Position numbers and translations under genes: made by a program
Notes under the pieces: model-generated
What the model saw: the letters and a program-made list of their open reading frames with translations, nothing else
The model's database searches: none
Told to the model about the DNA's origin: nothing
Shown: positions 16,880 to 26,709 of the stretch, piece after piece
How positions within the stretch are numbered: position 1 is the stretch's first letter
Layout: each line of letters opens with the position of its first letter
DNA from: JBBWZH01 sp035544115
GTDB lineage: Bacteria; Actinomycetota; Actinomycetes; Mycobacteriales; CADCTP01
Assembly: GCA_963714145.1 (NCBI GenBank)
Contig: OY970235.1
Coordinates: forward strand, 5,828,001-5,892,000
Direction: 5' to 3'
Length of the DNA stretch: 64,000 nt

Positions 16880-18286
16880 TCAGTCCAGGTCGTCGTGCAC
16901 CATCAGCCGGCGGGCGGCCTCGGTCAGCGAGCCGGAGATGGACGGGTAGACCGAGAAGGAGCTGGCCACCTGGGCCACGGTCAGCCGGTTCTGCACCGCG
17001 ATCGTGACCGGCAGGATCAGCTCGGACGCGTACGGCGCGACGACCACGCCGCCGATCACCACCCCGGTGGCCGGCCGGCAGAACAGCTTCACGAAGCCCT
17101 CGCGCAGGCCCTGCATCTTCGCCCGCGGGTTCGTGGCCAGCGGCAATGTGACCGTACGGGCCGGCACCACGTGCGCCTCGATGGCCCGCTGCTGGATGCC
17201 GACGGTGGCGATCTCCGGATGCGTGAACACGTTCGCCGAGACCGTCTTCAGCCGCAACGGCGCGACCGCTTCACCCAGCGCGTGCCACATCGCGATCCGG
17301 CCCTGCATGGCCGCCACCGAGGCCAGCATGTTCACCCCGGTGCAGTCGCCGGCGGCGTAGATGCCCGGCACCCCGGTGCGGGAGACCCGGTCGACCGTGA
17401 CGAAGCCGGAGCCCTCCTGGGTGCGCACGCCGACGTGCTCCAGGCCCAGGTCAGCGGTGTTCGGCACGGATCCGACCGTCATCAGCGCGTGGCTGCCCTC
17501 GAGGGTCCGGCCGTCCTCCATCTCGACCAGCACGCCCTTGTCGGTACGCCGGACCGAGGCGGCCCGGGCCTGCTTCAGGATCGCGGTGCCGCGCTGCTCG
17601 AAGACCCGCTCCAGCACCGCGGCGGCGTCCGCGTCCTCGCCGGGCAGCACCCGGTCGCGGCTGGAGACCAGGGTGACCCGGCCGCCCATCTCGGTGTACG
17701 CGCTGGCGAACTCGGCGCCGGTCACCCCGGAACCCACCACGATCAGGTGTTCGGGCAGCTCAGGGAGGTCGTACACCTGCCGCCAGGTGAGGATGCGCTC
17801 GCCGTCCGGGGCCGCCCCGCGCAGGATCCGCGGGGTCGCCCCGGTGGCGATCAGCACGACGTCCGCGTCCAGCTGTTCGGCGCCGTCCGGGCCGGTGACC
17901 ACGATCCGGTGCGAGGCCCGGCCCTGCTGCACGACGGCGAACTGGCCCTCGCCGGCGATCAGCCGGACCCCTTCGGCCGCCAGCCGCCGCCGCACGTCCT
18001 CGGACTGCGCGATGGCCAGGTCTTTCACCCGGCGGTGCACCAGCGGCACGTCGACGGTGATGTCGCGCGCGTCGGTGGTGCGGACGCCCAGCGCGCCGGC
18101 CGAGCTCAGGGTGGTCATGGTCTCGCTGGTGGCGATGAAGGTCTTGGACGGGACACAGTCGGACAGCACGCAGGCGCCGCCCAGCCCGTCCCGCTCGACG
18201 ACGGTCACGTCCGCTTTCAACTGGGCCGCTACCAGGGCAGCCTCGTAGCCGGCCGGGCCGCCCCCGAGGATGACGATGTGAGTCAC
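16880..18286 (-). CDS. lpdA: NAD(P)H-quinone oxidoreductase of the LpdA type (flavoprotein disulfide reductase family)
   Basis: A 468-residue FAD enzyme: VILGGGPAGYEAAL (FAD Rossmann), GGACVLSDCVPSK (redox Cys pair), VVGSGVTGAEFASAY (NAD(P) Rossmann), IYAAGDCTG (FAD) and a C-terminal dimerisation domain. True lipoamide dehydrogenases end with a HxHPTxSE-like motif that supplies the catalytic His; here the same place reads FSVYPSISGSL, without that His. This fits the mycobacterial LpdA-type quinone reductases rather than a pyruvate dehydrogenase E3. The GTG start at 18286 (VTHIVILGG) fits the Rossmann fold exactly. Confidence 0.85.
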   Translation of the reverse strand: MTHIVILGGGPAGYEAALVAAQLKADVTVVERDGLGGACVLSDCVPSKTFIATSETMTTLSSAGALGVRTTDARDITVDVPLVHRRVKDLAIAQSEDVRRRLAAEGVRLIAGEGQFAVVQQGRASHRIVVTGPDGAEQLDADVVLIATGATPRILRGAAPDGERILTWRQVYDLPELPEHLIVVGSGVTGAEFASAYTEMGGRVTLVSSRDRVLPGEDADAAAVLERVFEQRGTAILKQARAASVRRTDKGVLVEMEDGRTLEGSHALMTVGSVPNTADLGLEHVGVRTQEGSGFVTVDRVSRTGVPGIYAAGDCTGVNMLASVAAMQGRIAMWHALGEAVAPLRLKTVSANVFTHPEIATVGIQQRAIEAHVVPARTVTLPLATNPRAKMQGLREGFVKLFCRPATGVVIGGVVVAPYASELILPVTIAVQNRLTVAQVASSFSVYPSISGSLTEAARRLMVHDDLD

Positions 18287-18433
18287 GGGTGCATTGTCCC
18301 CCGCCGCGCCGACAGCCGGTGCGGCGCGGTGCGTACCATCCGACACCGGACAATGTTGATCGGCAGCCACTAGGTCGCCGCTGACCCGCGCCGGGGTGGG
18401 GTCGCAGGTCAGCGGGGCAGAGGGAGACCTGGC

Positions 18434-18892
18434 GTGACGCTCTACGCGGCCTACGGCTCCAACCTGGACCCGGCCCAGATGCTCGAGCGCTGCCCGCACT
18501 CGCCGGCCGCCGGCACCGGTTGGCTGACCGGCTGGCGGCTCACCTTCGGCGGCGAGGATCTCGGCTGGGAGGGCGCCCTGGCCACCGTGGTCGAGGACCC
18601 GACCCCGGACAGCCACGTGTTCGTCGCCATCTACGACATCACCCCGGACGACGAGGCCCGGCTGGACTCCTGGGAAGGCGCCGACATGGGCCTTTACCGC
18701 AAGATCCGGCTGCGGGTGCACACCCTGGACGGGGAGACGCTGGTCTGGGTGTACATCCTGGACGCGTTCGAAGGCGGCCTGCCGTCCGCCCGCTACCTGG
18801 GCGTTCTCGCCGACTCGGCGGAGAAGGCCGGCGCCCCGGACGACTACGTGGCCGAACTGCGGCACCGCCCCTGCCGGTCCATCGGCCCCTGA
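18434..18892 (+). CDS. Gamma-glutamylcyclotransferase-fold protein
   Basis: A 152-residue protein with the family's opening YAAYGSNLDPAQML (the YGSN loop that binds the gamma-glutamyl group), a WEGADMGLYRKI segment and a C-terminal region EGGLPSARYLGVLADSAEKAG. The family includes enzymes releasing 5-oxoproline from gamma-glutamyl amines or peptides; the substrate is not deducible. The GTG start follows gggagac. Confidence 0.85.
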   Translation: MTLYAAYGSNLDPAQMLERCPHSPAAGTGWLTGWRLTFGGEDLGWEGALATVVEDPTPDSHVFVAIYDITPDDEARLDSWEGADMGLYRKIRLRVHTLDGETLVWVYILDAFEGGLPSARYLGVLADSAEKAGAPDDYVAELRHRPCRSIGP

Positions 18893-18908
18893 CGGCGGCG
18901 CGGCGCCC

Positions 18909-18924
18909 GGCCCCGGTCGGGGCC
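18909..18924. terminator. Short hairpin between convergent genes
   Basis: ggcccc and ggggcc arms with a 4-base loop lie between the stops of the GGCT-like gene (+) and the HxlR gene (-), and could act in both directions. Confidence 0.4.
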
Positions 18925-18953
18925 AGGGTCGGCCCGCCGGCCCGCGCCGCGGG

Positions 18954-19442
18954 TCAGCCGGTCGGGGTGATGCGGACGGCGCCCGGGCCGGGGCGGGGGT
19001 GGACCTCGCGGGCCGAGCCCACGTCGTGGCCGGCCGCGCAGCGCAGCGCCAGCTCGATCGGCTCGCCGCAGCCGCGGTGGGTCAGCTCGACAGCCGGGCC
19101 GTCCTGGTTCGGCCGGTGCCGATCGCCCCAGGTCAGCAGCGAGACCAGGATCGGATAGAGATCCAGACCGGACTCGGTCAGCCGGTACTCGTACCGGGTC
19201 CGCTGGCCGGGATCGCGGTACGGAACCCGGCGCAGCAGCCCCACCTCGACCAGCCGGCCGAGCCGCGCCGACAGCACCTGACGCGGCGCCCCGATGCGTC
19301 GGTGCAGGTCATCGAACCGGCGGACGCCGTTGAACGCGTCCCGGAGCACCAGCAGCGTCCACTTCTCGCCGACCAGCTCCAGGGCGCGGGCGATCGAGCA
19401 GTGCGCCAGCTCGAACTCGAGCGCACTCGGCATCGAACTCAT
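18954..19442 (-). CDS. HxlR/MarR-type winged-helix regulator
   Basis: A 162-residue protein. Residues about 12-105 are an HxlR domain: CSIARALELVGEKWTLLVLRD, FDDLHRRIGAPRQVLSARL, YRLTESGLDLYPIL. The C-terminal 40 residues hold three Cys (HRGCGEP, LRCAAGH) that could bind metal or sense redox change; this is inference. In-frame ATGs at 19442 and 19433 are both possible starts. The divergent neighbour is a GNAT acetyltransferase gene 80 bp away, a possible target. Confidence 0.87.
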   Translation of the reverse strand: MSSMPSALEFELAHCSIARALELVGEKWTLLVLRDAFNGVRRFDDLHRRIGAPRQVLSARLGRLVEVGLLRRVPYRDPGQRTRYEYRLTESGLDLYPILVSLLTWGDRHRPNQDGPAVELTHRGCGEPIELALRCAAGHDVGSAREVHPRPGPGAVRITPTG

Positions 19443-19523
19443 GCCCGCAAGGCTAAGTTCACTTGACAGACCGAGCAAGTCCCCGGGAAGCTGCGTTCAG
19501 TCACCGGACCCAGGGAGTCGACC

Positions 19524-20306
19524 ATGCCGGCCGCCAGCCCCCCGCACCAGTTCCCGTCGAGCGGCGGTCCAGAACTACTCCGGCAGGCAAAGAAAGCCCC
19601 AACAATTTCCCCTGCCAGCTCTACTCAGGTGGCCCCAGGGGCCACCGGCCCGGAATTGGAACCGATCCAGAAATTGGAATCATTCCAGCTGCTGGAGTCA
19701 TTCCAGAAAATACAGGAATTGCCGTCGAATGTCACCGGCAGCGCATCCGGGAGCGTGTCCGCAATTATCCCGCCGGGGATCCGGACACTGATCCGGCCGA
19801 CCTCTTGCGCGGATCTCGAAAGAGTCCGCCAGTTTCTCACCGGGCTGTCCGCCGAGTCGTCCTACCGGCGGTTCTTTACCGGCCTCGGCCGGGTCCCGGA
19901 GCGATTCGTCCGGCAATTGGTGGAGGTCGACCACGAGCGGCGGGAGGCACTCGTCGCCCTCGCCGGAGGAACCGTCATCGCGCTGGCCGACTACGCGTTG
20001 CTGGCCGGCTGCCCGGGCTCGGCCGAGCTGGGCGTCGTGGTGGCCGACGGCTGGCAGCGCCGCGGGCTGGGTCAGCAGCTCGTCGGCCACCTGCTGGCGG
20101 TCGCGCACACCCGCGGGGTGACCCACCTGCGGGCGCACACGCTGGCCGAGAACATCCGGGTGGCCCGGATGATCCGGCGCCGCTGGCCGGCAGCCCGCCC
20201 GGAGCGGGACGAGACCCTGCTGATCTGGCAGCTGCCGCTGGCCGAGATGCGCGTGGGGCCCGCCGGCGCTGCCGGCGGGCCCCACGGTGGGGCGGGGACG
20301 GGTTAG
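19524..20306 (+). CDS. GNAT-family N-acetyltransferase with a repetitive N-terminal extension
   Basis: A 260-residue protein. The GNAT domain spans about 85-240, with RPTSCADLERV, the acetyl-CoA loop VVADGWQRRGLGQQLVGHLL and AHTLAENIRVARMI. The first ~80 residues are Ser/Pro/Gln-rich and include QKLESFQLLESFQKIQEL, encoded by AT-richer DNA (19655-19730) with ggaatcattcc palindromes. The start has a gggag ribosome site. The last 20 codons contain a perfect 15-bp inverted repeat, and the TAG stop overlaps the TAA of the convergent protease gene. The acceptor substrate is unknown. Confidence 0.82.
   Translation: MPAASPPHQFPSSGGPELLRQAKKAPTISPASSTQVAPGATGPELEPIQKLESFQLLESFQKIQELPSNVTGSASGSVSAIIPPGIRTLIRPTSCADLERVRQFLTGLSAESSYRRFFTGLGRVPERFVRQLVEVDHERREALVALAGGTVIALADYALLAGCPGSAELGVVVADGWQRRGLGQQLVGHLLAVAHTRGVTHLRAHTLAENIRVARMIRRRWPAARPERDETLLIWQLPLAEMRVGPAGAAGGPHGGAGTG
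20253..20285 (-). terminator. Perfect 15-bp hairpin downstream of the protease gene, inside the GNAT coding end
   Basis: The arms gtggggcccgccggc and gccggcgggccccac enclose a 3-base loop gct. It begins 18 bp past the protease stop on the minus strand, so it can terminate that transcript, yet it is translated in the GNAT gene on the plus strand. Confidence 0.7.
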
Positions 20307-21421
20307 AACACCGACAGCCCGAAGCGGCTGAGCGGTTCGGTCACCGGCTGGAAGAAGATGGTGCCGCCGGAGGAGCAGTTGCCGCTGCCGCCGGAGGTGA
20401 TACCCAGCGCGGTCGAGCCGGAGAACAGCGAGCCGCCGCTGTCACCGGGCTCGGCACAGATGTTGGTACGGATCAGGCCGGTCACGGTGCCCTCGGCGTA
20501 CTGCACGGTGGCGTTGACCGCGGTGACCGTGCCGCAGTGCGTGCCGGTCGTGCTGCCGCTGCGGCAGGCCGACTGGCCGACGGTGGCGTTGGCCGACCGG
20601 GTGATGTCCTGCACGCCGCCGCCGTTGTTGACGTCACCGGTGTGCGCCAGGCTGGTGTTGGTGTACTGGATCACGCCGTAGTCGTTGCCCGGGAAGCTGG
20701 TGGCGAACCGGGTGCCGATCGTGGTGGCATGGCTGCTGCTGGTCCACCAGGTGGCGCCGATGTTGGTGCAGTGCCCGGCCGTGATCACGTAGAACGTGGT
20801 GCCGGCGCTGTTGCGGGCGTTGAAGCCGAGCGAGCAGCGGGCGCTGCTGGTGAAGATGGCGTCACCACCGTTGATCAACGGCCGCAGCGCGCCGGCGACC
20901 CGCTCCACCCGGGCCGCACCGCCCAGCTTGGCGACGGCGGCGCGGATCTTGGCCTGGCCGGCCGCGGAGACCGAGTCGGTGATCGAGACGACGACCTGGT
21001 TGGTCGCCGGGTCGGCCGCGATCATCGTGCCGACCACCCGCGACTGCTGCAGCGCGGCCTGGGCCGCGGCGAGCTGCGCGCCGGTGTGGCTGACCAGCCG
21101 CGGGGTGGCGCCGGCGGCCCGCACCGTGGCCGCGCCGGCGGCGTCGGTGACGTTGACCACGAGCGCGCCGCCGCCGTCCAGGTACGAACCGGCGGCACCG
21201 GCGCCGAGCCGCTTGACCAGCGACTCGCCCAGCGCACCCTGCTTGACCTGACGGTCGGCGGCGGCGGCGACGGCCGCCACACTGCTGGACTGGGCCCCCG
21301 AGCCGACCGCGCTGGTTGGCGCGGCTCCGGCTGTCGGTGCGGCCAGCGCGGCGGCGAGGGTCAAGCCCGCCGCGGCGCCCAGCAGCGCGATCGTTCTGGA
21401 GGTAGATCCAGTGATCCTCAC
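20303..21421 (-). CDS. Secreted S1-family serine protease (streptogrisin/alpha-lytic type) with pro-domain
   Basis: A 372-residue pre-pro-enzyme. The signal peptide is about residues 1-34, the pro-region about 35-185 (intramolecular chaperone type: GAQLAAAQAALQQSRVVGT), and the mature chymotrypsin-fold domain about 190-372. The catalytic triad is visible: His in ITAGHCT, Asp in GNDYGVIQY and Ser in EPGDSGGSLF. Six Cys in the mature part can form the usual disulfides. It should act extracellularly in protein breakdown. The upstream 285 bp carry an AT-richer segment that probably holds the promoter. Confidence 0.93.
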   Translation of the reverse strand: MRITGSTSRTIALLGAAAGLTLAAALAAPTAGAAPTSAVGSGAQSSSVAAVAAAADRQVKQGALGESLVKRLGAGAAGSYLDGGGALVVNVTDAAGAATVRAAGATPRLVSHTGAQLAAAQAALQQSRVVGTMIAADPATNQVVVSITDSVSAAGQAKIRAAVAKLGGAARVERVAGALRPLINGGDAIFTSSARCSLGFNARNSAGTTFYVITAGHCTNIGATWWTSSSHATTIGTRFATSFPGNDYGVIQYTNTSLAHTGDVNNGGGVQDITRSANATVGQSACRSGSTTGTHCGTVTAVNATVQYAEGTVTGLIRTNICAEPGDSGGSLFSGSTALGITSGGSGNCSSGGTIFFQPVTEPLSRFGLSVF

Positions 21422-21706
21422 TGTGCCTCCCGGGAAAAGGCCGACACGCCCCGGTGGCGTGCCGAGATTCGTCCAGACAGCGGCCGGCGAACTACACCGA
21501 TCAGGTGTTGCCGGCCATGTCAGACGCCAGGAGTGTCAACGGTCAAGCTCACTACCCACAAGAGGAAATCACCCATTAGATGTACCGATCGGGTACGAAA
21601 AGGGTCAACATTGCAGCAAGAAGAAGATCCAAATGGGCTAGCGTCATCAAGCCGGATGATGGCGCTCAGCGACGGCCAGTCACCGCAACCGGCGGCACCC
21701 GAGGGC
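21422..21706. other. Protease upstream region with an AT-richer segment
   Basis: This gap separates the protease start from the M20 gene stop. Bases about 21535-21660 are markedly richer in A/T than the flanks (for example gaggaaatcacccattagat), consistent with the protease promoter. No gene was seen. Confidence 0.4.
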
Positions 21707-22927
21707 TCAGGCCAACGCGTCGAGCGCGGCGTACACCAGCACCCGCACCCCGACCGGCAGCGCCCGCTCGTCGATGTCGAAGGTGGGCTGGTGCAGGTCC
21801 AGGCACTGCTCGGCGTCCGGGCTGCGGACGCCGAGCCGGGCCAGCGCGCCAGGCGCGTGGTCCAGATACCAGGCGAAGTCCTCGCCGCCCAGGCTCTGCT
21901 CGGTGTCGTCGACCGCCTCCGGGCCGACGGCCACGGCGGCCGCCCGGCGCAGGATCGCCACCGAACCGGCCTCGTTCACCACCGGCGGCACGCCACGCCG
22001 GTACTGGATCGCCACCGCCGCCCCGGTCGGCGCCACCACCTCGCTGACCAGCTCCCGGACCAGCGCCTCGGCGCCGTCCCAGGCGTCGCGGCGCAGCGTG
22101 CGCAGGGTGCCGTGGACGCTGCCGTGCTGCGGGATCGCGTTCGCCGCCACCCCGGCCTCGACCGCGCCCCAGACCAGCGAAACGCCGTCCCGCGGGTCGA
22201 CCCGGCGGGACAGCAGCCCGGGCACCTCGGTGATCACCTTGCCCAGCGCGTAGACCAGGTCGGCGGTCAGGTGCGGCCGGGCGGTGTGCCCGCCCGGGCC
22301 GGTCAGCTGCACCTCGACCGCGTCGCAGGCGGCGGTGATCGGACCGACCCGCAGCCCCACCCGGCCGGCGTCCAGCCGCGGGTCGCAGTGCAGCGCGAAG
22401 ATCCGCTCAACCCCGGCCAGGCCACCCGCGGCGATCACGCCGGGTGCACCGCCGGGCACCGTCTCCTCGGCCGGCTGGAACAGCAACCGGACCCGCCCGG
22501 GCAGCGCTCCGGGCGGTGCGGCGGCCAATGCCAGCCCGGCGCCGAGCAGCATCGCGGTGTGCGCGTCGTGCCCGCAGGCATGGCAGACCCCGGCCACGGT
22601 GGACCGGTACGGCACCGGCTTGAGGTCGGTCAGCGGCAGCGCATCGAGGTCGGCGCGCAGCGCGATCGTGCCCGGGCCGTCGCCCACGTCACAGATCAGC
22701 CCGGTGCCGCCGGGCAGCACCGCCGGCGCCAGCCCGGCCGCGGTGAGCCGCTCGACCAGGAACGCGGTGGTCGCGTGCTCGGCATAGGCCAGCTCCGGAT
22801 TCGCGTGCAGCCGGCGGCGGGCGGACACCACCTCGGCCGTATTGCCGGCCAGCCAGCTCTCCAGCCAGGGCAGCTCGGCCGGCACCGACTCCGCCGCCAC
22901 CGCCAGCCGCGCCACGTGCGTAGTCAC
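21707..22927 (-). CDS. M20-family amidohydrolase (HipO/AmhX-like peptidase)
   Basis: A cytosolic metallo-amidohydrolase of 406 residues. Motifs in order: RRRLHANPELAYAEHAT, ALRADLDALPL, the metal-binding CHACGHDAHTAMLLG, FQPAEETVPGGA, GGHTARPH (dimerisation domain) and SLGGEDFAWYL. These define the M20D group that hydrolyses N-acyl amino acids or amidated conjugates. The GTG at 22927 has gggagg four bases upstream; the longer frame to 23014 lacks a ribosome site. It lies 102 bp after the YbdK-like gene on the same strand. Confidence 0.9.
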   Translation of the reverse strand: MTTHVARLAVAAESVPAELPWLESWLAGNTAEVVSARRRLHANPELAYAEHATTAFLVERLTAAGLAPAVLPGGTGLICDVGDGPGTIALRADLDALPLTDLKPVPYRSTVAGVCHACGHDAHTAMLLGAGLALAAAPPGALPGRVRLLFQPAEETVPGGAPGVIAAGGLAGVERIFALHCDPRLDAGRVGLRVGPITAACDAVEVQLTGPGGHTARPHLTADLVYALGKVITEVPGLLSRRVDPRDGVSLVWGAVEAGVAANAIPQHGSVHGTLRTLRRDAWDGAEALVRELVSEVVAPTGAAVAIQYRRGVPPVVNEAGSVAILRRAAAVAVGPEAVDDTEQSLGGEDFAWYLDHAPGALARLGVRSPDAEQCLDLHQPTFDIDERALPVGVRVLVYAALDALA

Positions 22928-23029
22928 AGTCCCTCCCGATGAGTCGGGACCGGCCGCATCGGGCCGAGCCATCCCCCGCTCACAGTCCCTCCGGTTCGCG
23001 GCGCTGCGCGCCAAAAGCGACGTCTTTCG

Positions 23030-24175
23030 TCACAGTGGCAGGCCCACCCGCATCTCGGTGAGCAGGCTGTCTACCACCGGCAGCAGGTCGCCGCCGTGCT
23101 CGGCGGCGACCGAGCGCTGCCGCTGGTAGCTGGCGCCCAGGTCGAGGATCCGCGGCACCAGCTCCAGCTCGGCCAGGCAGCCGAGCCGGCGGGCCACCGG
23201 GGTGAGCTCCTCCACCATGTCGACGATCGCCTTGCGGATCGGCTGCACGGTGCCCTTGGCGTCCACCACGATCTCGGCGTCCAGGCCGTACCGGGCGGCC
23301 CGCCACTTGTTCTCCCGCACCACCCAGGCGCGCGGCTCGGGCAGCGAGTAGCCCCGGTCCAGCTGGTGGTCGAACAGCTCGACCAGGCACTGCGAGATGG
23401 CCGCGATCGCGGTGATCTCGTCCAGGGTGGGCAGCCCGTCACAGATCCGCAGCTCGACCGTGCCGAACCCGGGGTGCGGGCGGATGTCCCACCAGACCTC
23501 GCGGACCGACTCGATCGCCCTGGTGTTGATCAGCACCTCCATGTACCGCTCGAAGTCGTCCCAGCCGGAGAGCTGGTACGGCAGCCCCGCGGTCGGCAGC
23601 GCCTCGAAGACCTTGCTGCGGTAGGACGCCAGCCCGGTGTCGCAGCCGATCCAGTACGGGCTGGACGCGGACAGCGCCAGGAGGTGCGGCAGGTAGGACA
23701 GCAGCGCGTTCACGATCGGGATCACCTTCTCCGGCGCCCGCACCCCGACGTGCACGTGCACGCCGAAGATCTGCAGCTGCCGGGCCATCCACTGGTTGCG
23801 CTCGACCAGGGCGTGGTAGCGCTCCTTGTCCGAGATCAGCTGGGTGGCCCAGTCGGTGGTCGGGTGGCTGCCGGAGCACATCACCCCCAGCCCGCGCCGA
23901 CTGGCCGCGGCCTGCACCTGGGCCACCGTCTCGGCCAGGTCGGCCCGGGCCTCGGCCACCGTGCCGCAGATCCCGGTGATCACCTCGACGCAGGACTGCA
24001 GCAGCTCGTGCTTGGCCTTCGGATGCTCGCCGCCGGGGTTGCCGGACTCCTCGGCCAGTTCGGCCAGGATCTCGTTGGACGCGGAGCTGAGCTGCCTGGT
24101 CTCCAGGTCGATCAGCTCGAGCTCCCATTCCACCCCGAGGCTGGACCGCGCGGACGAGCTGAAATCGATCTGCAC
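23030..24175 (-). CDS. YbdK-type carboxylate-amine ligase (glutamate-cysteine ligase family 2)
   Basis: A 381-residue member of the GCS2 family, which joins an amino group to a glutamate-type gamma-carboxylate with ATP. Visible motifs: SLGVEWELELID (metal-binding Glu residues near the N-terminus), GVHVHVGV, LSASSPYWIGCDTGLASYR, WDIRPHPGFGTVELRICD and ENKWRAARYGLDAEIV. E. coli YbdK has only weak glutamate-cysteine ligase activity, so the true substrate may differ. The start is GTG at 24175. Since actinomycetes generally use mycothiol, a glutathione-type role is not expected. Confidence 0.88.
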   Translation of the reverse strand: MQIDFSSSARSSLGVEWELELIDLETRQLSSASNEILAELAEESGNPGGEHPKAKHELLQSCVEVITGICGTVAEARADLAETVAQVQAAASRRGLGVMCSGSHPTTDWATQLISDKERYHALVERNQWMARQLQIFGVHVHVGVRAPEKVIPIVNALLSYLPHLLALSASSPYWIGCDTGLASYRSKVFEALPTAGLPYQLSGWDDFERYMEVLINTRAIESVREVWWDIRPHPGFGTVELRICDGLPTLDEITAIAAISQCLVELFDHQLDRGYSLPEPRAWVVRENKWRAARYGLDAEIVVDAKGTVQPIRKAIVDMVEELTPVARRLGCLAELELVPRILDLGASYQRQRSVAAEHGGDLLPVVDSLLTEMRVGLPL

Positions 24176-24301
24176 GAGCCCGAGGGTAGTGGCTGCCCGG
24201 GCCGGTCCGGGCGGCTCTGCGCCAGCTCGGCCGGTCGCGGCCCGCTCCGCCGGGGGTGCGCTGGCCGGGTTTGGCTGTCCAGATCCGGGTAGAGACCCCC
24301 T

Positions 24302-24902
24302 GTGCAACCGACACCCATGCATGATCGCGTGCTGCTGACGTCGTATCCCCGCTACGCCGATGCCCAGGCGACAGTCGACCAGCTGGCCGACGCGCACTTC
24401 CCGGTCGAGGAAGTGTCGATCGTCGGGCGGGACCTGCGGCTCGTCGAGGACGTCACCGGACGGCTCTCGTACGGCCGGGCGGCGCTGTCCGGGGCCGCCG
24501 CCGGTGCCTGGATAGGCCTGCTGTTCGGCCTGTTCATCGGCCTGTTCGCGGACGACACCACGTCCGCGCTGGCGCTGCTGTTCTGGGGCCTGGTCTTCGG
24601 CGCGCTGGGCGGGATGCTGTTCAGCGTCGGCAGCTACGCCCTGACCGGCGGCCGGCGCGACTTCGTCTCGATCAGCCAGACTGGTGGCCGAGCGGTACGA
24701 CGTGACCGTGGATGCCCGCACCGCCGAGGACGCGCGGCGGATCCTGACCGGCGCCCGGGCGGCCACCCCGGCCCGGGCCGACTCCGCCCGGCGGGCCGAC
24801 CCGGCCGACCGGCCGGCGGATCTCCCGGCGGATCGGCCGGCGGCCCAGCCGGCTGGGCCGACCTGGCGGCGCTGGCGTGATCGGGTCGGCCTCCGCAGCT
24901 GA
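24302..24902 (+). pseudogene. General-stress-protein-like (DUF1269/GSP17M-type) gene with a single frameshift
   Basis: The first ~127 codons read as a typical family member: SYPRYADAQATVDQLADAHFPVEEV, then a Gly/Ala-rich hydrophobic pair (GAWIGLLFGLFIGLF, LLFWGLVFGALGGMLF) and GGRRDFVSISQT. The expected continuation VAERYDVTVDARTAEDARRIL is present in the +1 frame, displaced by one extra base near 24682 (actggtggcc where actgtggcc is expected). The shifted tail then ends at 24902 after an Ala/Asp/Pro-rich stretch. No other damage is seen, so this is either a sequence error or a very recent mutation. Starts at 24302 (GTG) or 24317 (ATG) are possible. Confidence 0.78.
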
Positions 24903-24910
24903 CCGGTCGC

Positions 24911-24943
24911 GGCGCCCGGGGTCGGTCAGCGATCCCGGGCGCC
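24911..24943. terminator. Bidirectional hairpin between convergent genes
   Basis: ggcgcccggg and cccgggcgcc form a perfect 10-bp stem with a 13-base loop. It lies between the stress-protein gene (+) and the mutase gene (-). Confidence 0.6.
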
Positions 24944-24996
24944 CACCGGTGGACGCCGTGGCCGGATGGCGGGGCAGCCGGCGGGCAGCAATCGGG

Positions 24997-26580
<1,584 letters not shown>

Positions 26581-26709
26581 CCGCCACCGCCTCCTGACAC
26601 CAGCGGCACCCGCGCTCACCTGCCCGGTTTCCATCTGGACGCCCCGGTGACCGATGCTATGGCGTAGCGCTTGTTCGACGATAAAGCCAGTCGGGTAGGA
26701 AGGGAGACC

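Noticed and set aside
19463..22942. A 1159-codon plus-strand open frame
   Set aside because: It is antisense to the protease and M20 genes and has Arg/Gly/Ala-rich composition without domains.
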